A stretch of DNA of 64,000 nt from Orychophragmus violaceus (taxonomy: Eukaryota > Streptophyta > Magnoliopsida > Brassicales > Brassicaceae): positions 60,167,728 through 60,231,727 of the forward strand of contig CM058236.1 in the NCBI GenBank assembly GCA_030180135.1, in the 5' to 3' direction. The notes under the pieces were generated by a model. The model had not been told where the DNA came from and ran no database searches. It saw only the letters and a list, made by a program, of their open reading frames with translations. The position numbers were made by a program, and so were the translations under genes. Below, one piece after another: positions 26,201 to 37,275 of the stretch. Each line of letters starts with the position of its first letter. The first letter of the stretch is position 1.

Positions 26201-27245
26201 CTAGTGCAGGAACTTTCGCTCCATTCCCAACTCGTAGCTCCACTTGTCCTTGCTTCAGCCTTCTACTGTTGCTGAGCGCCTGCATATTAGTACAAATATG
26301 AGCCCCACAACCAGTATCCATAACCCATGAGGTATTATCAGAAGTAGTTGTATTAACTTCTATAACAAAAATACCTGATGAAGAAGTCTCGAGAGTCTTC
26401 TTCTTCAATTCCTTTAGACCTTCTAGGAATTTCTTACATTCTCTCCTCCAATGCCCTGGTTCTTTACAGAACCTGCAGATGTCAGTAGGCCCAGCCTTGG
26501 ACTTGGGCTTGGGCTTTGGCGTGTCCTTGTCCGAGACTTGGACAGCCTTAGCCTTTCCCTTATCCTTAGCAGAGGATTTCTTAAAGCCCTTGCCCTTCTG
26601 TACCATAAGCACATTGGGGTCCTTGGCGGTTTTCCTCAAGTTGGGCTCTGCAGTCTTGAGCATTCCGTGAAGCTCAGGCAATGTCTTACTCAAGCCATGC
26701 ATATTAAAGTTCAGAATGAACTGATCATAGCTTGCAGGTAAAGACTGCAGAACGATGTCGCAGGCAAGTTCCTGGCTGATAGGGCAGTCGAGTTTCTGAA
26801 GATGATCGAGATAACCCATCATCTTCAAGACATGAGGACTCACTGCCGCATTTGCAGCCAACTTACAGTCTAAGAGGTTCTTAACTGTCTGAAACCTCTC
26901 AGTCCTTGCTTGCTCCTGAAAAAGCGATTTCAGGCTTGCCATTATCTCGATGGGTGACAACACACTCTCGAACTGCATTTGCAGCTCAGCAGTCATTGTC
27001 GCCAACATCAGGCAATAGACATCATTTTCATCTGACGAATGCTTTTCCCAAGCATTATGCAGAGTCCTGGCGGCATTGTTAGGAGGCCTCTCGGGGAGGG
27101 GATCACGAAGGACATAATCCTTCTTCTCCTGCTTGAGGACCAGCCTCAAGTTCCTTGACCACGTCAGGAAGTTCGTTCCAGTCAGCTTCTCCTTCTCGAG
27201 AACAGACCGGATTGAGAATGTGTTTTGTGTGCTTGTAGTAGTCAT
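23268..27245 (-). CDS. Copia-C gag-pol polyprotein (intact, about 1325 aa)
   Basis: The polyprotein carries capsid, protease, integrase, reverse transcriptase and RNase H. The longest frame opens at 27296, but the start at 27245 (MTTTSTQNTF) is preferred because the Copia-B gag begins at the matching place. Approximate order in the 1342-codon frame: UBN2-type gag 40-260; CCHC knuckle CRFCKEPGHWRREC near 280; aspartic protease WVMDTGCGAH near 330; GAG-pre-integrase LWHCRLGH near 470; integrase core HTDVCGPM, RSDRGGEY and the Glu in NGVSERRNRT, 520-660; RT with QMDVKTAFLNG and catalytic YVDDILLLGN, 890-1130; RNase H with TDASFQTD and an FCDNNGAI segment, 1170-1330. All catalytic residues I checked are present and there is no stop. 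This is a Pseudoviridae-type element; nothing like an envelope gene is present. Confidence 0.96.
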   Translation of the reverse strand: MTTTSTQNTFSIRSVLEKEKLTGTNFLTWSRNLRLVLKQEKKDYVLRDPLPERPPNNAARTLHNAWEKHSSDENDVYCLMLATMTAELQMQFESVLSPIEIMASLKSLFQEQARTERFQTVKNLLDCKLAANAAVSPHVLKMMGYLDHLQKLDCPISQELACDIVLQSLPASYDQFILNFNMHGLSKTLPELHGMLKTAEPNLRKTAKDPNVLMVQKGKGFKKSSAKDKGKAKAVQVSDKDTPKPKPKSKAGPTDICRFCKEPGHWRRECKKFLEGLKELKKKTLETSSSGIFVIEVNTTTSDNTSWVMDTGCGAHICTNMQALSNSRRLKQGQVELRVGNGAKVPALAVGTYLLSLPSELVLVLNNCYFVPAISRNIISISLLDLEGYDFSVKNKLCSFNRNNLFYGCAPLTNGLYILDQSAPIYNIDTKRFKPNEENRTFLWHCRLGHISEKRIKRLHSNGILGSFDFESCEKCESCMMGKMTRAPFNKPNERASDLLGLIHTDVCGPMSTNARGNYQYFITFTDDFSRYGYVYLMKHKSESFEKFREFQNEVHNQLGKSIKALRSDRGGEYLSQEFSDHLRECGIVSQLTPPGTPQWNGVSERRNRTLLDMVRSMMSHTDLPISLWGYALLTAVFTLNRAPSKAVAKTPYELWTGVAPVLSYLRIWGCEAYVKRLISDKLTPKSDKCYFIGYPKETKAYYFYLRSENKIFVARDCNFLEREFLSKKDSGSKVLLEEIQDEQDTAQPNEEEQQEDLQEIVEPEPVVPEVRRSGRIRHEPERYQGFLVTDCHDLLIIDGDEPSNFNQAMMGPDSSKWRKATDSEMDSMSVNQVFSLVDLPAGVKAIECKWIFKKKIDVDGNIQIYKARLVAKGFRQVHGVDYDETYSPVAMMKSIRILLATAAFHDYEIWQMDVKTAFLNGILEEDVYMTQPDSYIDPKNAGKVCKLHKSIYGLKQASRSWNLRFDEAIKQFDFIRNEEEQCVYKKTSGSKIVFLILYVDDILLLGNDIPMLKSVKDWLGSCFSMKDMGEAAYVLGIRIYRDRSRRLIGLCQDSYIEKVLQRFSMKDSKKGFTPMVHGTTLSKKQSPTTAAELERMKNIPYASAIGSIMYAMICTRPDVAYALSMTSRYQSNPGENHWIAVKNILKYLRHTKDKFLVYGGSDVLKVSGFTDASFQTDQDDFRSQSSYIFCLNGGAISWRSSKQDTVADSTTEAEYIAASEAAKEAVWIRKFIIELGVIPNAAEPLALFCDNNGAIAQAKEPRSHQKSKHVLRRFHLIRDIINRKEVKISRVQTDDNVADPLTRPLPRPKLEFLTEAVGIRDIEM

Positions 27246-27296
27246 AGCTGAAATATATATAAAAAGGTTATTAGTTAATATGTTCAATATGATCAA

Positions 27297-28885
27297 TCTC
27301 GTATTATTCTTAATATGATTAATCTCGCATTATATTCAATAACATAAGTTACCCTCAATAGAATATAATGATTCCAAGATCCACATATAACTAAGATCGA
27401 AGTGGGCCACTGGCCATCACCCAACCTTAGCTTATATCGGTAAGCCCTATGTCGGCTAATTATATCCGTGATATAACTCTTGGTTGTGAATCTGGGCCCG
27501 AGGCCCAATCCACTCTGATGTCTCAAGGCCCGGGACTCCCGATGGCCTAGTCAAGAAAACCAGACTATACAGTCATGTAATCATTAATGTCTGGGACTCC
27601 CAATGACATTTATGAATCACAAACCGTCTTATCCACGCAAAAGTAGACACCCTCACACTGTAAGGCCATGAGTACAATTGAATGGGCTTCGACAGCTGAC
27701 ATAGACTGGACAAGACATCCAACGCTTGATATTATTTGAGGTTTGTAGGTTTATTAAAATTTCATCCCAAAATAGAAGATTACTATTTTGGGAAACTTTC
27801 CTTTTTGGGAAACCTACTAATTTTGGAAACTTTCTAAAATTGGAAACTTCCTAAACTTGGAAACTTTCTAAAAATGGAAATTTCCTAAAATCCAAAACAT
27901 GCAAATCTAGAAACTTCTATTTTAAGAAACTTTCTAATTTCAAAAATTTTGGAAACTTATTAATTTAAAAATCGATTTTATAATTCTATAAAATAAATTT
28001 TAAATTAATTCTGAAGAAAAGACTCAAATAATTGGCCCAATTGTTTTAACTTCTTGGCCCGAGGCCCAAGAATTGGTTCATGTCCAAGACATAACCCAAT
28101 TGCCCAATTAAATGACATAACCGGTCTGGTTCATTAAAATTGGTCTTAACCAAAATTAATTACTACGATGACCACAATTGTCAACCGGTTATTTACTAAA
28201 CCGGATTTTCTCAATTTATTTGGTCCAACCAAATCAAATTAGAAAATCACTGGTTTAGGCACAAAATCCAATTTTTCGACTTTGGATTTCTTATCCCGGT
28301 TTAACCAGAACTTAATAAATTTATTAAGTCTGTTTATTAAACCAAGACGATTAATTTTTAATAAAATTAAACCGAACTATTAACCGAACCGAACCGATTG
28401 GTCACGAACCGATCACGGTCGTGACCTAGCCGCAATCGAGACGAGACATCGGCCAGCCGCAAGCAACGGACGCGATCCAAGATCGGTCCATCTCTTATGC
28501 TCGGACGGGACGCTCGGGTCGCGGGACGGTGCTGGCCGAGACGCGATCGGGACGGAGCAGGCTCGCGATCGGGACGACCGAGTGCCTCACGCGATCGTCC
28601 GACCGTTCGATCTGATCCACACGATCGATCGGTCCAGCTTTTGTGATCGGCTCGACCACGCGACGCGATCCAACGATCGGTCCGTGCGTCTCACGATCCG
28701 GACGTGTGGTTCGACCACACTCCGACGCAAACCAATTCATATAGATTGGATCATGCGATTTCTTGTTTGTTTAGGTTTTAATTCTTTGTTTCTTAAGTGT
28801 TTTTTCTTATCAGTAGATTGATTCAAAAACACTTCTTAAACAATCCTAAACATGATTCTAAACAAGAAAAACCACAGAACCAATA
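27297..28885 (-). other. Copia-C 5' leader
   Basis: About 1.6 kb without coding potential between the primer-binding site and gag. The part at 27360-27740 resembles the Copia-B leader (actggccatcacccaa, tataactcttggttgtg). 27770-27960 is a run of degenerate ggaaactt(t)cctaaa words. 28380-28740 is GC-rich and full of cgatcg and gatcggtcc words, and its ORFs of about 80 codons on both strands are composition artefacts. Confidence 0.75.
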
Positions 28886-28897
28886 GCTCTGATACCA
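28886..28897 (-). promoter_or_regulatory. Copia-C primer-binding site (initiator tRNA-Met)
   Basis: The minus strand reads TGGTATCAGAGC one base from the 5' LTR (28899-29461). Confidence 0.93.
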
Positions 28898-28898
28898 C

Positions 28899-29461
28899 TG
28901 TTGGATCGTTTAGTGTCTCCTGATTCAATTCTCAGATTGATTCATCCTACTAAACATGCAGATCTAGGTTCTCTTGATTAGAAACATAATAGATCTCACC
29001 TGTTACCTTGTTTATGCAGCGGAATGGGAGGTAAGGGTCAGAGATCAGCAGAACCACCAAGAGATGGATCCTCCAAAGGCTCAGAAGTGGCTTGGGGAAA
29101 AAGAGCTAGGGCAAGATTTTAATTAAAAACCCTTGTCCAGTCTTGTTGGGCCTTTTGGGCCCAATTCCCATTCTGATTAAATCCCTTGGATTTAATCAGG
29201 CCCTTTAGTCTCTCTTAGTACAGTAAATGCCTAGCACTTTTACTGTACTTCTGCTAAACCGTTCCTTCGTATTTTCCCGTTAGCTTAGGCGTGTGACCCA
29301 TATGGGATCATATAATAAAGGCAATAAGTCCAAGACTTATAGATCATGAGCGGACTCTAGCAAGCCATCATGACCCCCAGTATTATATGACTTATGTCTG
29401 ATCATTGACATACTCTTACTTTCTAGAGACAGTACAGAGATTACTGGACATAATTCCAACA
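28899..29461 (-). repeat. Copia-C 5' LTR (563 bp)
   Basis: Pairs with 21854-22416, with one mismatch seen by eye. Its duplication ACAAG follows at 29462-29466. Confidence 0.96.
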
Positions 29462-30454
29462 ACAAGTATACGTAGCAGTATTTTGTACAATCATCTATGA
29501 ATGTAACAAAATACTTTTTACCTCCTCTAGTTTGTACCAACTTTAAGTTGCACAAATCTGTGTGTATTAAGCCTAGAGGTTCGGTTGTTCTTTCAACATG
29601 AGGGGATGGTGTTTTTGTGAGTTCTGCTTGTACACATATCTCACATTTTTCTTTGTTTATTTTGCATTTTGGGATTAGATTCGAATTCATCAATCTTTGG
29701 ACAGATTTATAATTCACATGTCCTAATCATTCATGCCAAATATTAAAAAAATCAACCAAGTAAGAAACAGGATTCTTATTAATTGCATAGGAAGTGGTTA
29801 CATCATTGTTGAGGACTGTCATCACACACATTTTGACAAGCCCATCCTTAACAAACCCCTTCCCAATAAACACCCCATTCTTCCTTATTATCAGCTGGCC
29901 AGACTCAAAGTTGATGACAAATCCATGCTTGTTGAGCAGAGTTCCAGAGATCAAGTTCTTCCTCACGTCTGGCACATGCTTCACGTTGTTGAGAGTAACT
30001 TCTTTTCCTAAAGTCATCTTCAAAACCACTTTTCGAGTGCCTTCAATCTTGAGTGTGACACGTTTCCCATCAGAAGGTGAGCTTCAGTCTTGTTCTTCTG
30101 GTAGGTGGAAAACATGCCCCTGTCAATGCAGATGTGAGTAGTGGCACCGGTGTCATACCACCACGTTTTGGGATTCTCTGCATTTTCTTCAGCCACATTT
30201 GCTTCAGTGACCACCACACATAAGTCTTCTTCAGTCAAGTTGACTTGAGCTTTGAGATCCTTAGCTTTGCGGCGACATTCTGCAGCTTTGTGTCCCTTTT
30301 TGTGGCAGTAGGTGCATTTTCCAACAAACTTGTCTGGAGCGATCAGTGCGGTAGGCACCGTTGGCGTTTGGACAACGAGTGGTAGACCATTCCCATGTGT
30401 GTTGGGTGTCGACTCAGTGGACGCATCATTCTCTTGGTTACCAGTAAGAGACAT

Positions 30455-30761
30455 CTGTTAAAAAAACAGAAGAATAAAGTCAGTTTTTGTAACAGACTTG
30501 TAATAGCGATGAATCGCTTATTGATCGTTTAGATCGAATGATATAACGTTTCGCAAACTCGCAAAAAGGCTTTCGCGGAAATCGTTTATCGAATCTGAAA
30601 AATAAATCGTTTTGTTGAAAAAACGATCAATGGAATTGCATATAGAATACGCCGAACACGGGTTGAAAACGTTTTGTAGAATCGTATGAAAAAGGTTTTT
30701 CTACAGTTTCCGAATCCGATTCAAGCGATAAGAATGAAGCGGATTTATTTTGAATTAAGAC
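30455..30761 (-). other. Copia-A unit 1 leader, no primer-binding site found
   Basis: About 300 bp between LTR2 and the short gag frame. No TGG-starting sequence complementary to a tRNA 3' end lies next to the LTR; the minus strand continues gtcttaattcaaaataaat. Equivalent leaders are at 35497-35802 and 40591-40902. Confidence 0.7.
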
Positions 30762-31580
30762 TGTAAGATGCTGAAATTCGGAAGCAAAAACTGTTTGATA
30801 AAACCAATGTAAAATGATTGAGGAAAACGATTTAGCGGAGGCGAGATGATCTCTTTCCTTAATTTAAAATATCGCCCGCAATGTAACAGTGATATGAGAT
30901 AATGAATCCCAGGATACAACCGCTATGAGACTAAGATCGTGACACTCGATCAAAGAATCTGTGAACTTGAATTCTACTAATACTCTCAGACTTACGCTTG
31001 GTAGAAGAAAGAAGACAGAGAGATTGATGGTTTTTTCGAGTTGTGAAAGGATTATTTTTCTGTGTAGTTTTCGAGTTATGGAGTTTTGGATATATAGGAG
31101 AGGAATGGTTCGGTCAAACTTGCGCATAAAGAATCTCGCAAAACGTTACGGAAATCGTGTAACTAAATGCGGAGATCTTGCGAAGTTAATGGTCGTAAGT
31201 TACAAATATTCGAATTTAATATTCGAATTTAATTTGTGTAATGGTTCAAAAACTCTTATGAATTTTGTCCAAAAAATATACGCGCGGGAGAGGCTCATTC
31301 CACGAACCACGAACCACGAGCCACGAGCCACGAGCCGGCCGGACAGCGGCGCGCGTGTGTGTTCTCTTCTCTCTCTCCATATCCATTTAACCAATTGTAT
31401 GACCATGTCTATATATATACTACTCCAAAACTTCTCTTGCTTCCAATGTGGGACAAATTAAGTTCCACTTAAGTTTGGAGAGCAAAAGGCTTGACCAATT
31501 TTATTGGCCCATACCCATTTCTTTTCAACTCATATAATATTTTATAAACCATAGTGTTCATTAAAATATTAGGCCCAACA
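30762..31580 (-). repeat. Copia-A LTR2 (819 bp, shared by units 1 and 2)
   Basis: Starts tgtaagatgctg and ends ggcccaaca on the plus strand. It serves as 5' LTR of unit 1 and 3' LTR of unit 2. There is no target duplication at its two edges, as expected for an internal shared LTR. Confidence 0.92.
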
Positions 31581-32227
31581 ATCCCCCACATGAATAGAAA
31601 TGACTCTAAACATAGGACGACTAGACTAACTGGACAGACTCGACTAGACATGACTCGACTAGACTAGACAGACTTCCGAGAGTATAAGCGAAAAATCACT
31701 GTGTTTGAGATAGTAGCATGTTTCAGCTTTGAACCAATCATTGTTAATATCTGTCGGGTTTACTCTGCCAGGAGGTGAACATGATGTCTTGAACCACCCG
31801 GATTTTTATGTAAACCGAGACAACATGTATAACCCAGTTTCATTTTCTCGTAGAATTAAGTTCTCTATCGTGTTCATTTTGGCCTTGAACATGCCTGGTT
31901 AGTCATGAGTGAACTTGGAGAATTTAGCCTGTTGGTCGTTCTCCTAGAAACGGCCCCATTTCACACTCACTAGGTGATTTGCCAGTAATCTTTTTTTTTA
32001 AGAAGTAGTTATAATACTCCACTGATATATCAAAGCTATGGACTTATCATTAAAAGCTATGCTTATCCTTTTTATACATACAAATCTTATGTATGTTAGC
32101 ACTGTTATCATCTTGAGAACTGAGTATAGACTTGAAGTCTTTCAGTGCTTGATAAGATTATGTTCAATTTAGTTTTCCCTTTGAACCTGACATCTTGGGA
32201 TCTCCAGTCACGTAGGTGGGGTTTCCA

Positions 32228-35200
32228 TCAAACATTGTCTTGAGTTATAGGCTTTAAACCCATTCCCTTTGATGATTTTACAACTTGATCTCGTGACAAA
32301 CCTTTAGTAAATGGATCCGCTAGGTTGTCAGCTGATTTGATATAATCAATTGTGATTACACCACTTGAGATCAGATGTCTAATGGTTTTATGTCGCCTTC
32401 TTATATGACGTGATTTACCATTATAGAGATTATTCAGTGCCCGGGCTATAGCCGATTGGCTATCGCAGTGTACACATAATGCCGGAATTGGTTTCTCCCA
32501 CAATGGAATATCTTCCAGGAAATTCCGAAGCCATTCAGCCTCTTCAGCAGCTTTGTCTAGTGCTATGAATTCAGACTCCATGGTTGATCTAGCCAGTAGA
32601 GTTTGTTTGGAAGATTTCCATGATACTGCTCCACCTCCAAGGGTAAAGACATATCCACTTGTAGATTTCGAATTTTTGGAATCAGATATCCAGTTTGCGT
32701 CACTGTATCCTTCAAAAATTGCGGGTTCTCTACCATAGCGGAGACCATAACTTTTCGTATATCTTAAGTAATTTAATACTCTCGTTATTGCTTTCAAGTG
32801 TTTGTGACCTGGATTACTTGTGTAGCGACTTAGTACGTTTACTGCATGTGCCAAATCTGGTCTAGTACAGGTCGTTAAGTACATAAGAATCCCAATAACG
32901 CGTGCATACTCTACTTGTGACACAGCTTCACCTGAATTTTTGGTCAAGTGAAGTTGAGAATCAACTGGAGTTTTTGCCGTGCCGTTTGAGTAGTTTTTGA
33001 ATCGCTCAAGTATCTTTTCAGCATAGTGATCTTGAGACAGAATGATTCCGTCTGAGGTTCTTGTGATTTTTATTCCTAGAATGACGTCTGCTAGACCCAT
33101 GTCTTTCATGTCAAACTTTCCACTAAGCATGTTCTTAGTTTGTTGGATCATGTCTTTATTGCTGCCAATAATCAACATGTCATCTACATATAAGCACAAT
33201 AAAATATACCCGCTTGGAGTATTCTTTATGTAGATGCATTTATCACATTCATTTATGCTGAATCCATTTGACATCATTGTGTTGTTAAATTTTTCATGCC
33301 ATTGTTTCGGAGCTTGCTTAAGTCCATACAATGATTTCACAAGTTTACAAACTTTGTGTTCTTTTCCCGGGACAACAAATCACCATTTAGAAAAGCAGTT
33401 TTAACATCCATTTGATGTATTTCCAGATTTCTTAAGGCTGCGATTCCAATCAGCATTCTGATTGAAGTTATTCTCGTTACAGGAGAATAGGTGTCAAAGA
33501 AGTCCAGACCTTCTTTCTGTCGGAATCCTTGTACCACAAGTCTAGCCTTGTACTTATCAATTGAGCCATCTGTTTTCAATTTTGTTTTGAATATCCATTT
33601 ACACCCTAGTGCTTTAAACCCTTCAGGTAGATCGGTTATTTCCCATGTATTGTTTTGCATAATGGAGTCATCTCACTATTGACAGATTCCTTCCAAGAAG
33701 GTGCGTCTGGTGTAGACATGGCTTTAGTGTACGTTCTTGGTTCATTCTCTAGGAGAACGACCATCATGAAGTCAGGACCGAAAGATTTCACCTTACGAGC
33801 TCTTTTGTTTTGTCTAGGTTCTTCTTCTTCGCCCACTTCTTGTAATGAACCACCAGAAGTACTAGCCTCATTTATAGAAGTGCTAGGGTCTTTCTCTTCA
33901 CGATATCATTTTTATCCTTACATGGAAAGATATGTTCAAAAAAAGACACATTCCTTGATTCCATTATTGTATTTACATGGATATCTGGTACGTCTTATTT
34001 GTGAACCAGAAACCGATAAGCACTACTATTGTGCGCATATCCAATGAAGATACAATCAACTATCTTAGGTCCGACTGAGACCTTTTTCGGAGGTGGTATT
34101 GCGACTTTTGCCACACTTTCAGGTATTTGTACGAAGATACTTTACCTTTCCAAAGTTCATATGGCGTTTTGCCAATTACTTTGTGCGGTATTTTGTTGAG
34201 GATATAGTTTGTGGTAAGGAGCGCTTCCCCCCACAGGTTATGGGGTAGCCCAGATTCCTGCAACATTGCATTCATCATTTCTTTTAGAGTTCGGTTCTTT
34301 CGTTCCGCAACTCCGTTAGATTCTGGTGAGTAGGGAGCGGTAGTTTGATGTATAATGCCCTTTTCTTGACAAAACGCATTAAATGGTCCATCATATTCAC
34401 CTCCTCTATCACTTCTAACTATTTTTATAGTTTTACCGAGTTGATTTTCAACTTCGATTTTATATTCTTTGAATTTCTCCAAGACTTCATCTTTACTACG
34501 CAACAAGTATACGTAGCAGTATTTTGTACAATCATCTATGAATGTAACAAAGTACTTTTTACCTCCTCTAGTTTGTACCAACTTTAAGTTTCACAAATCT
34601 GTGTGTATTAAGCCTAGAGGTTCGGTTGTTCTTTCAACACGAGGGGATGGTCTTTTTGTGAGTTTTGCTTGTACACATGTCTCATATTTTTCTTTGTTTA
34701 TTTTGCATTTTGGGATTAGATTCGAATTCATCAATCTTTGGACAAATTTATAATTCACATGTCCTAATCTTTCATGCCAAATATTAAAAGACTCAACCAA
34801 GTAAGAAACTGGATTCTTATTAATTGCATTGGAAGTGGTTACATCATTTTTGAGGACTGTCATCACACACATTTTGACAAGCCCATCCTTAACAAACCCC
34901 TTCCCAATAAACACCCCCATTCTTCCTTATTATCAGCTGGTCAGACTCAAAGTTGATGGCAAATCCATGCTTGTTGAGCAAAGTTCCAGAGATCAAGTTC
35001 TTCCTCATGTCTGGCACATGCTTCACGTTGTTGAGAGTAACTTCTTTTCCTGAAGTCATCTTCAAAACCACTTTTCCAGTGCCTTCAATCTTGGAGTGTG
35101 ACACATTTCCCATCAGAAGGTGAGCTTCAGTCTTGTTCTTCTGGTAGGTGGAAAACATGCCCCTGTCAATGCAGATGTGAGTAGTGGCACCGGTGTCATA

Positions 35201-35496
35201 CCACCACGTTTTGGGATTCTCTGCATTTTCTTCAGCCACGTTTGCTTCAGTGACCACCGCACATAGGTCTTCTTCAGTTAAGTTGACTTGAGCTTTGAGA
35301 TCGTTAGCTTTGCGGCGACATTCTGCAGCTTTGAGTCCCTTTTGTGGCAGTAGGTGCATTTTCCAACAAACTTGTCTGGAGCGATCAGTGCGGTAGGCAC
35401 CGTTGGCGTTGGGACATCGAGTGGTAGACCATTCCCATGTGTGTTGGGTGTCGACTCAGTGGACACATCATTCTCTTGGTTACCAGTAAGAGACAT
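32228..35496 (-). pseudogene. Copia-A unit 2 gag-pol, broken
   Basis: Frame pieces on the minus strand are 35496-35278 and 35359-34889 (short gag with knuckle, protease DTGATTHIC), 34920-34591, 34581-34060 (integrase with RSDRGGEYDGPF and ESNGVAERKNRT), 33836-33337 (start of RT) and 33340-32228 (RT and RNase H). The frameshift inside the knuckle (about 35340) and the extra C near 34917 are shared with unit 3. Private damage is a 37-bp or so deletion near 33380 and a loss of about a dozen bases near 34110. The RT active site is intact here (YVDDMLIIGSN). The capsid part of gag is missing, as in the other units. Confidence 0.9.
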
Positions 35497-35802
35497 CTGC
35501 TCAAAAAACAGAAGAATAAAGTCAGTTTTTGTAACAGACTTGTAATAGCGATGAATCGCTTATTGATCGTTTAGATCGTATGATATAACGTTTCACAAAC
35601 TCGCCAAAAGGCTTTCGCAGAAATCATTTATCGAATCTGAAAAGTAAATCTTTTTGTTGAACAAACGATCAACGGAATTGCATATAGAATTCGCCGAACA
35701 CGGGTTGAAAACGTTTTGTAGAATCGTATGAAAAAAGTTTTCTACAGTTTCTGAATCCGATTCAAGCGATAAGAATGAAGCGGATTTATTTTGAATTAAG
35801 AC

Positions 35803-36629
35803 TGTAAGATGCTGAAATTCGGAAGCAAAAACTGTTTGATAAAACAAATGTAAAACAATTGAGGAAAACGATTTAGCGGAGGCGAGATGATCTCTTTCCT
35901 TAATTTAAAATATCTCCCGCAGTGTAACGGTTTGATGAGATAATGAATCCCAGGATACAACCGCTATGAGACTAAGATCGAGACACTCGATCAAAGAATC
36001 TGCGAACTTGAATTCTACGAATACTCTCAGACTTACGCTTGGTAGAAGAAAGAAGACGGAGAGATTGATGGTTTTTTTCGAGTTGTGAAAGGATTATTTT
36101 TCTGTGTAGTTTTCGAGTAATGGAGTTTCAGATATATAGGAGAGGAATGGTTCGGTCAAACTTGCGCAGAAAGAATCTCGCAAAACGTTACGGAAATCGT
36201 GTATCTGAATGCGGAGATCTTGCGAAGTTAATGGTCGTAAGTTACAAATATTCGAATTTAATATTCGAATTTAATTTGTTTAATGGTTCAAAAATTCTTA
36301 TGAATTTTGTCCAAAAAATATACGCGCGGGAGCCTCTTTAGAGGCTCATTCCACGAGCCACGAGCCACGAGCCACGAGCCGAGCCGGCCGGACGGCGGCG
36401 CGTGTGTGTGTTCCCTTCTCTCTCTCCATAGCCATGTAACCAATTGTATGACCATGTCTATATATATACTAATCCAAAACTTCTCTTGCTTCCAATGTGG
36501 GACAAATTAAGTTCCACTTAAGTTTGGAGAGCAATAGGCTTGACCAATTTTATTGGCCCATACCCATTTCTTTTCAACTCATATAATATTTTATAAACCA
36601 TAGTGTTCATTAAAATATTAGGCCCAACA
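35803..36629 (-). repeat. Copia-A LTR3 (827 bp, shared by units 2 and 3)
   Basis: Full-length copy, same termini as LTR2. The minus strand has a TATA-like stretch at about 36460. It contains the imperfect inverted word aatattcgaatttaatattcgaattt at about 36248-36270. Confidence 0.92.
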
Positions 36630-37275
36630 ATCCCCCACATGAATAAAAATGACTCTAAACATAGGACGACTAGACTAACTGGACATACTCGACTAGACAT
36701 GACTCGACTAGACTAGACAGACTTCCGAGAGTATAAGCGAAAAATCACTGTGTTTGAGATAGTAGCATGTTTTAGCTTTGAACCACTCATTGTTAATATC
36801 TGTCGGGTTTACTCTGCCAGGAGGTGAACATGATGTCTTGAACCACCCGGATTTTTATGTAAACCGAGACAACATGTATAACCCAGTTTCATTTTCTCGT
36901 AGAATTAAGTTCTCTATTGTGTTCATTTTGGCCTTGAACATGCCTGGTTAGTCATGAGTGAACTTGGAGAATTTAGCCTGTTGGTCATTCTCCTAGAAAC
37001 GGCCCCATTTCACACTCACTAGGTGATTTGCCAGTAGTCTTTGTTTTAAGAAGTAGTTATAATACTCCACTGATATATCAAAGCTATAGACTTATCATTA
37101 AAAGCTATGCTTATCCTTTTTATACATACAAATCTTATGTATGTTAGCACTGTTATCATCTTGAGAACTGAGTATAGACTTGAAGTCTTTCATTGCTTGA
37201 TAAGATTATGTTCAATTTAGTTTTCCCTTTGAACCTGACATCTTGGGATCTCCAGTCACGTAGGTGGGGTTTCCA

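Larger units (their letters stand above)
21854..29461 (-). mobile_element. Copia-C, young intact Copia element (TSD ACAAG)
   Basis: 7608 bp inserted in the integrase region of Copia-A unit 1. The LTRs 21854-22416 and 28899-29461 are each 563 bp. By eye they differ at a single base (c at about 22200, t at about 29245). The duplication ACAAG is at 21849-21853 and 29462-29466, and unit 2 at about 34503 shows the uninterrupted site (cgcaacaagtatacg). It has an initiator tRNA-Met primer-binding site (28886-28897), a polypurine tract (22417-22428) and one uninterrupted polyprotein. It has everything an autonomous Copia element needs and is the most recent insertion in the window. Confidence 0.96.
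12306..30454 (-). pseudogene. Copia-A unit 1 gag-pol, broken and twice interrupted
   Basis: Minus-strand pieces are 30454-29467 (CCHC knuckle CTYCHKKGHKAAEC, protease-type DTGATTHIC, start of integrase), 21848-20842 (integrase core with RSDRGGEY and then the start of RT) and 13616-12306 (RT and RNase H). Copia-C (21854-29461) and Copia-B (13617-20836) interrupt it. Private damage includes a frameshift after NVSHS in the protease region and a 5-bp deletion near 12812 between RT and RNase H. The RT active site reads YVDN, not YVDD. The knuckle is intact here, unlike in units 2 and 3. The capsid part of gag is absent: only about 47 residues precede the knuckle. Confidence 0.88.

Noticed and set aside
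23268..27296. Working virus with an envelope gene
   Set aside because: No third ORF lies between RNase H and the 3' LTR; this is an ordinary Copia element.
28495..28821. Overlapping 81- and 79-codon ORFs on both strands
   Set aside because: GATCG-rich non-coding leader of Copia-C, with no motif.
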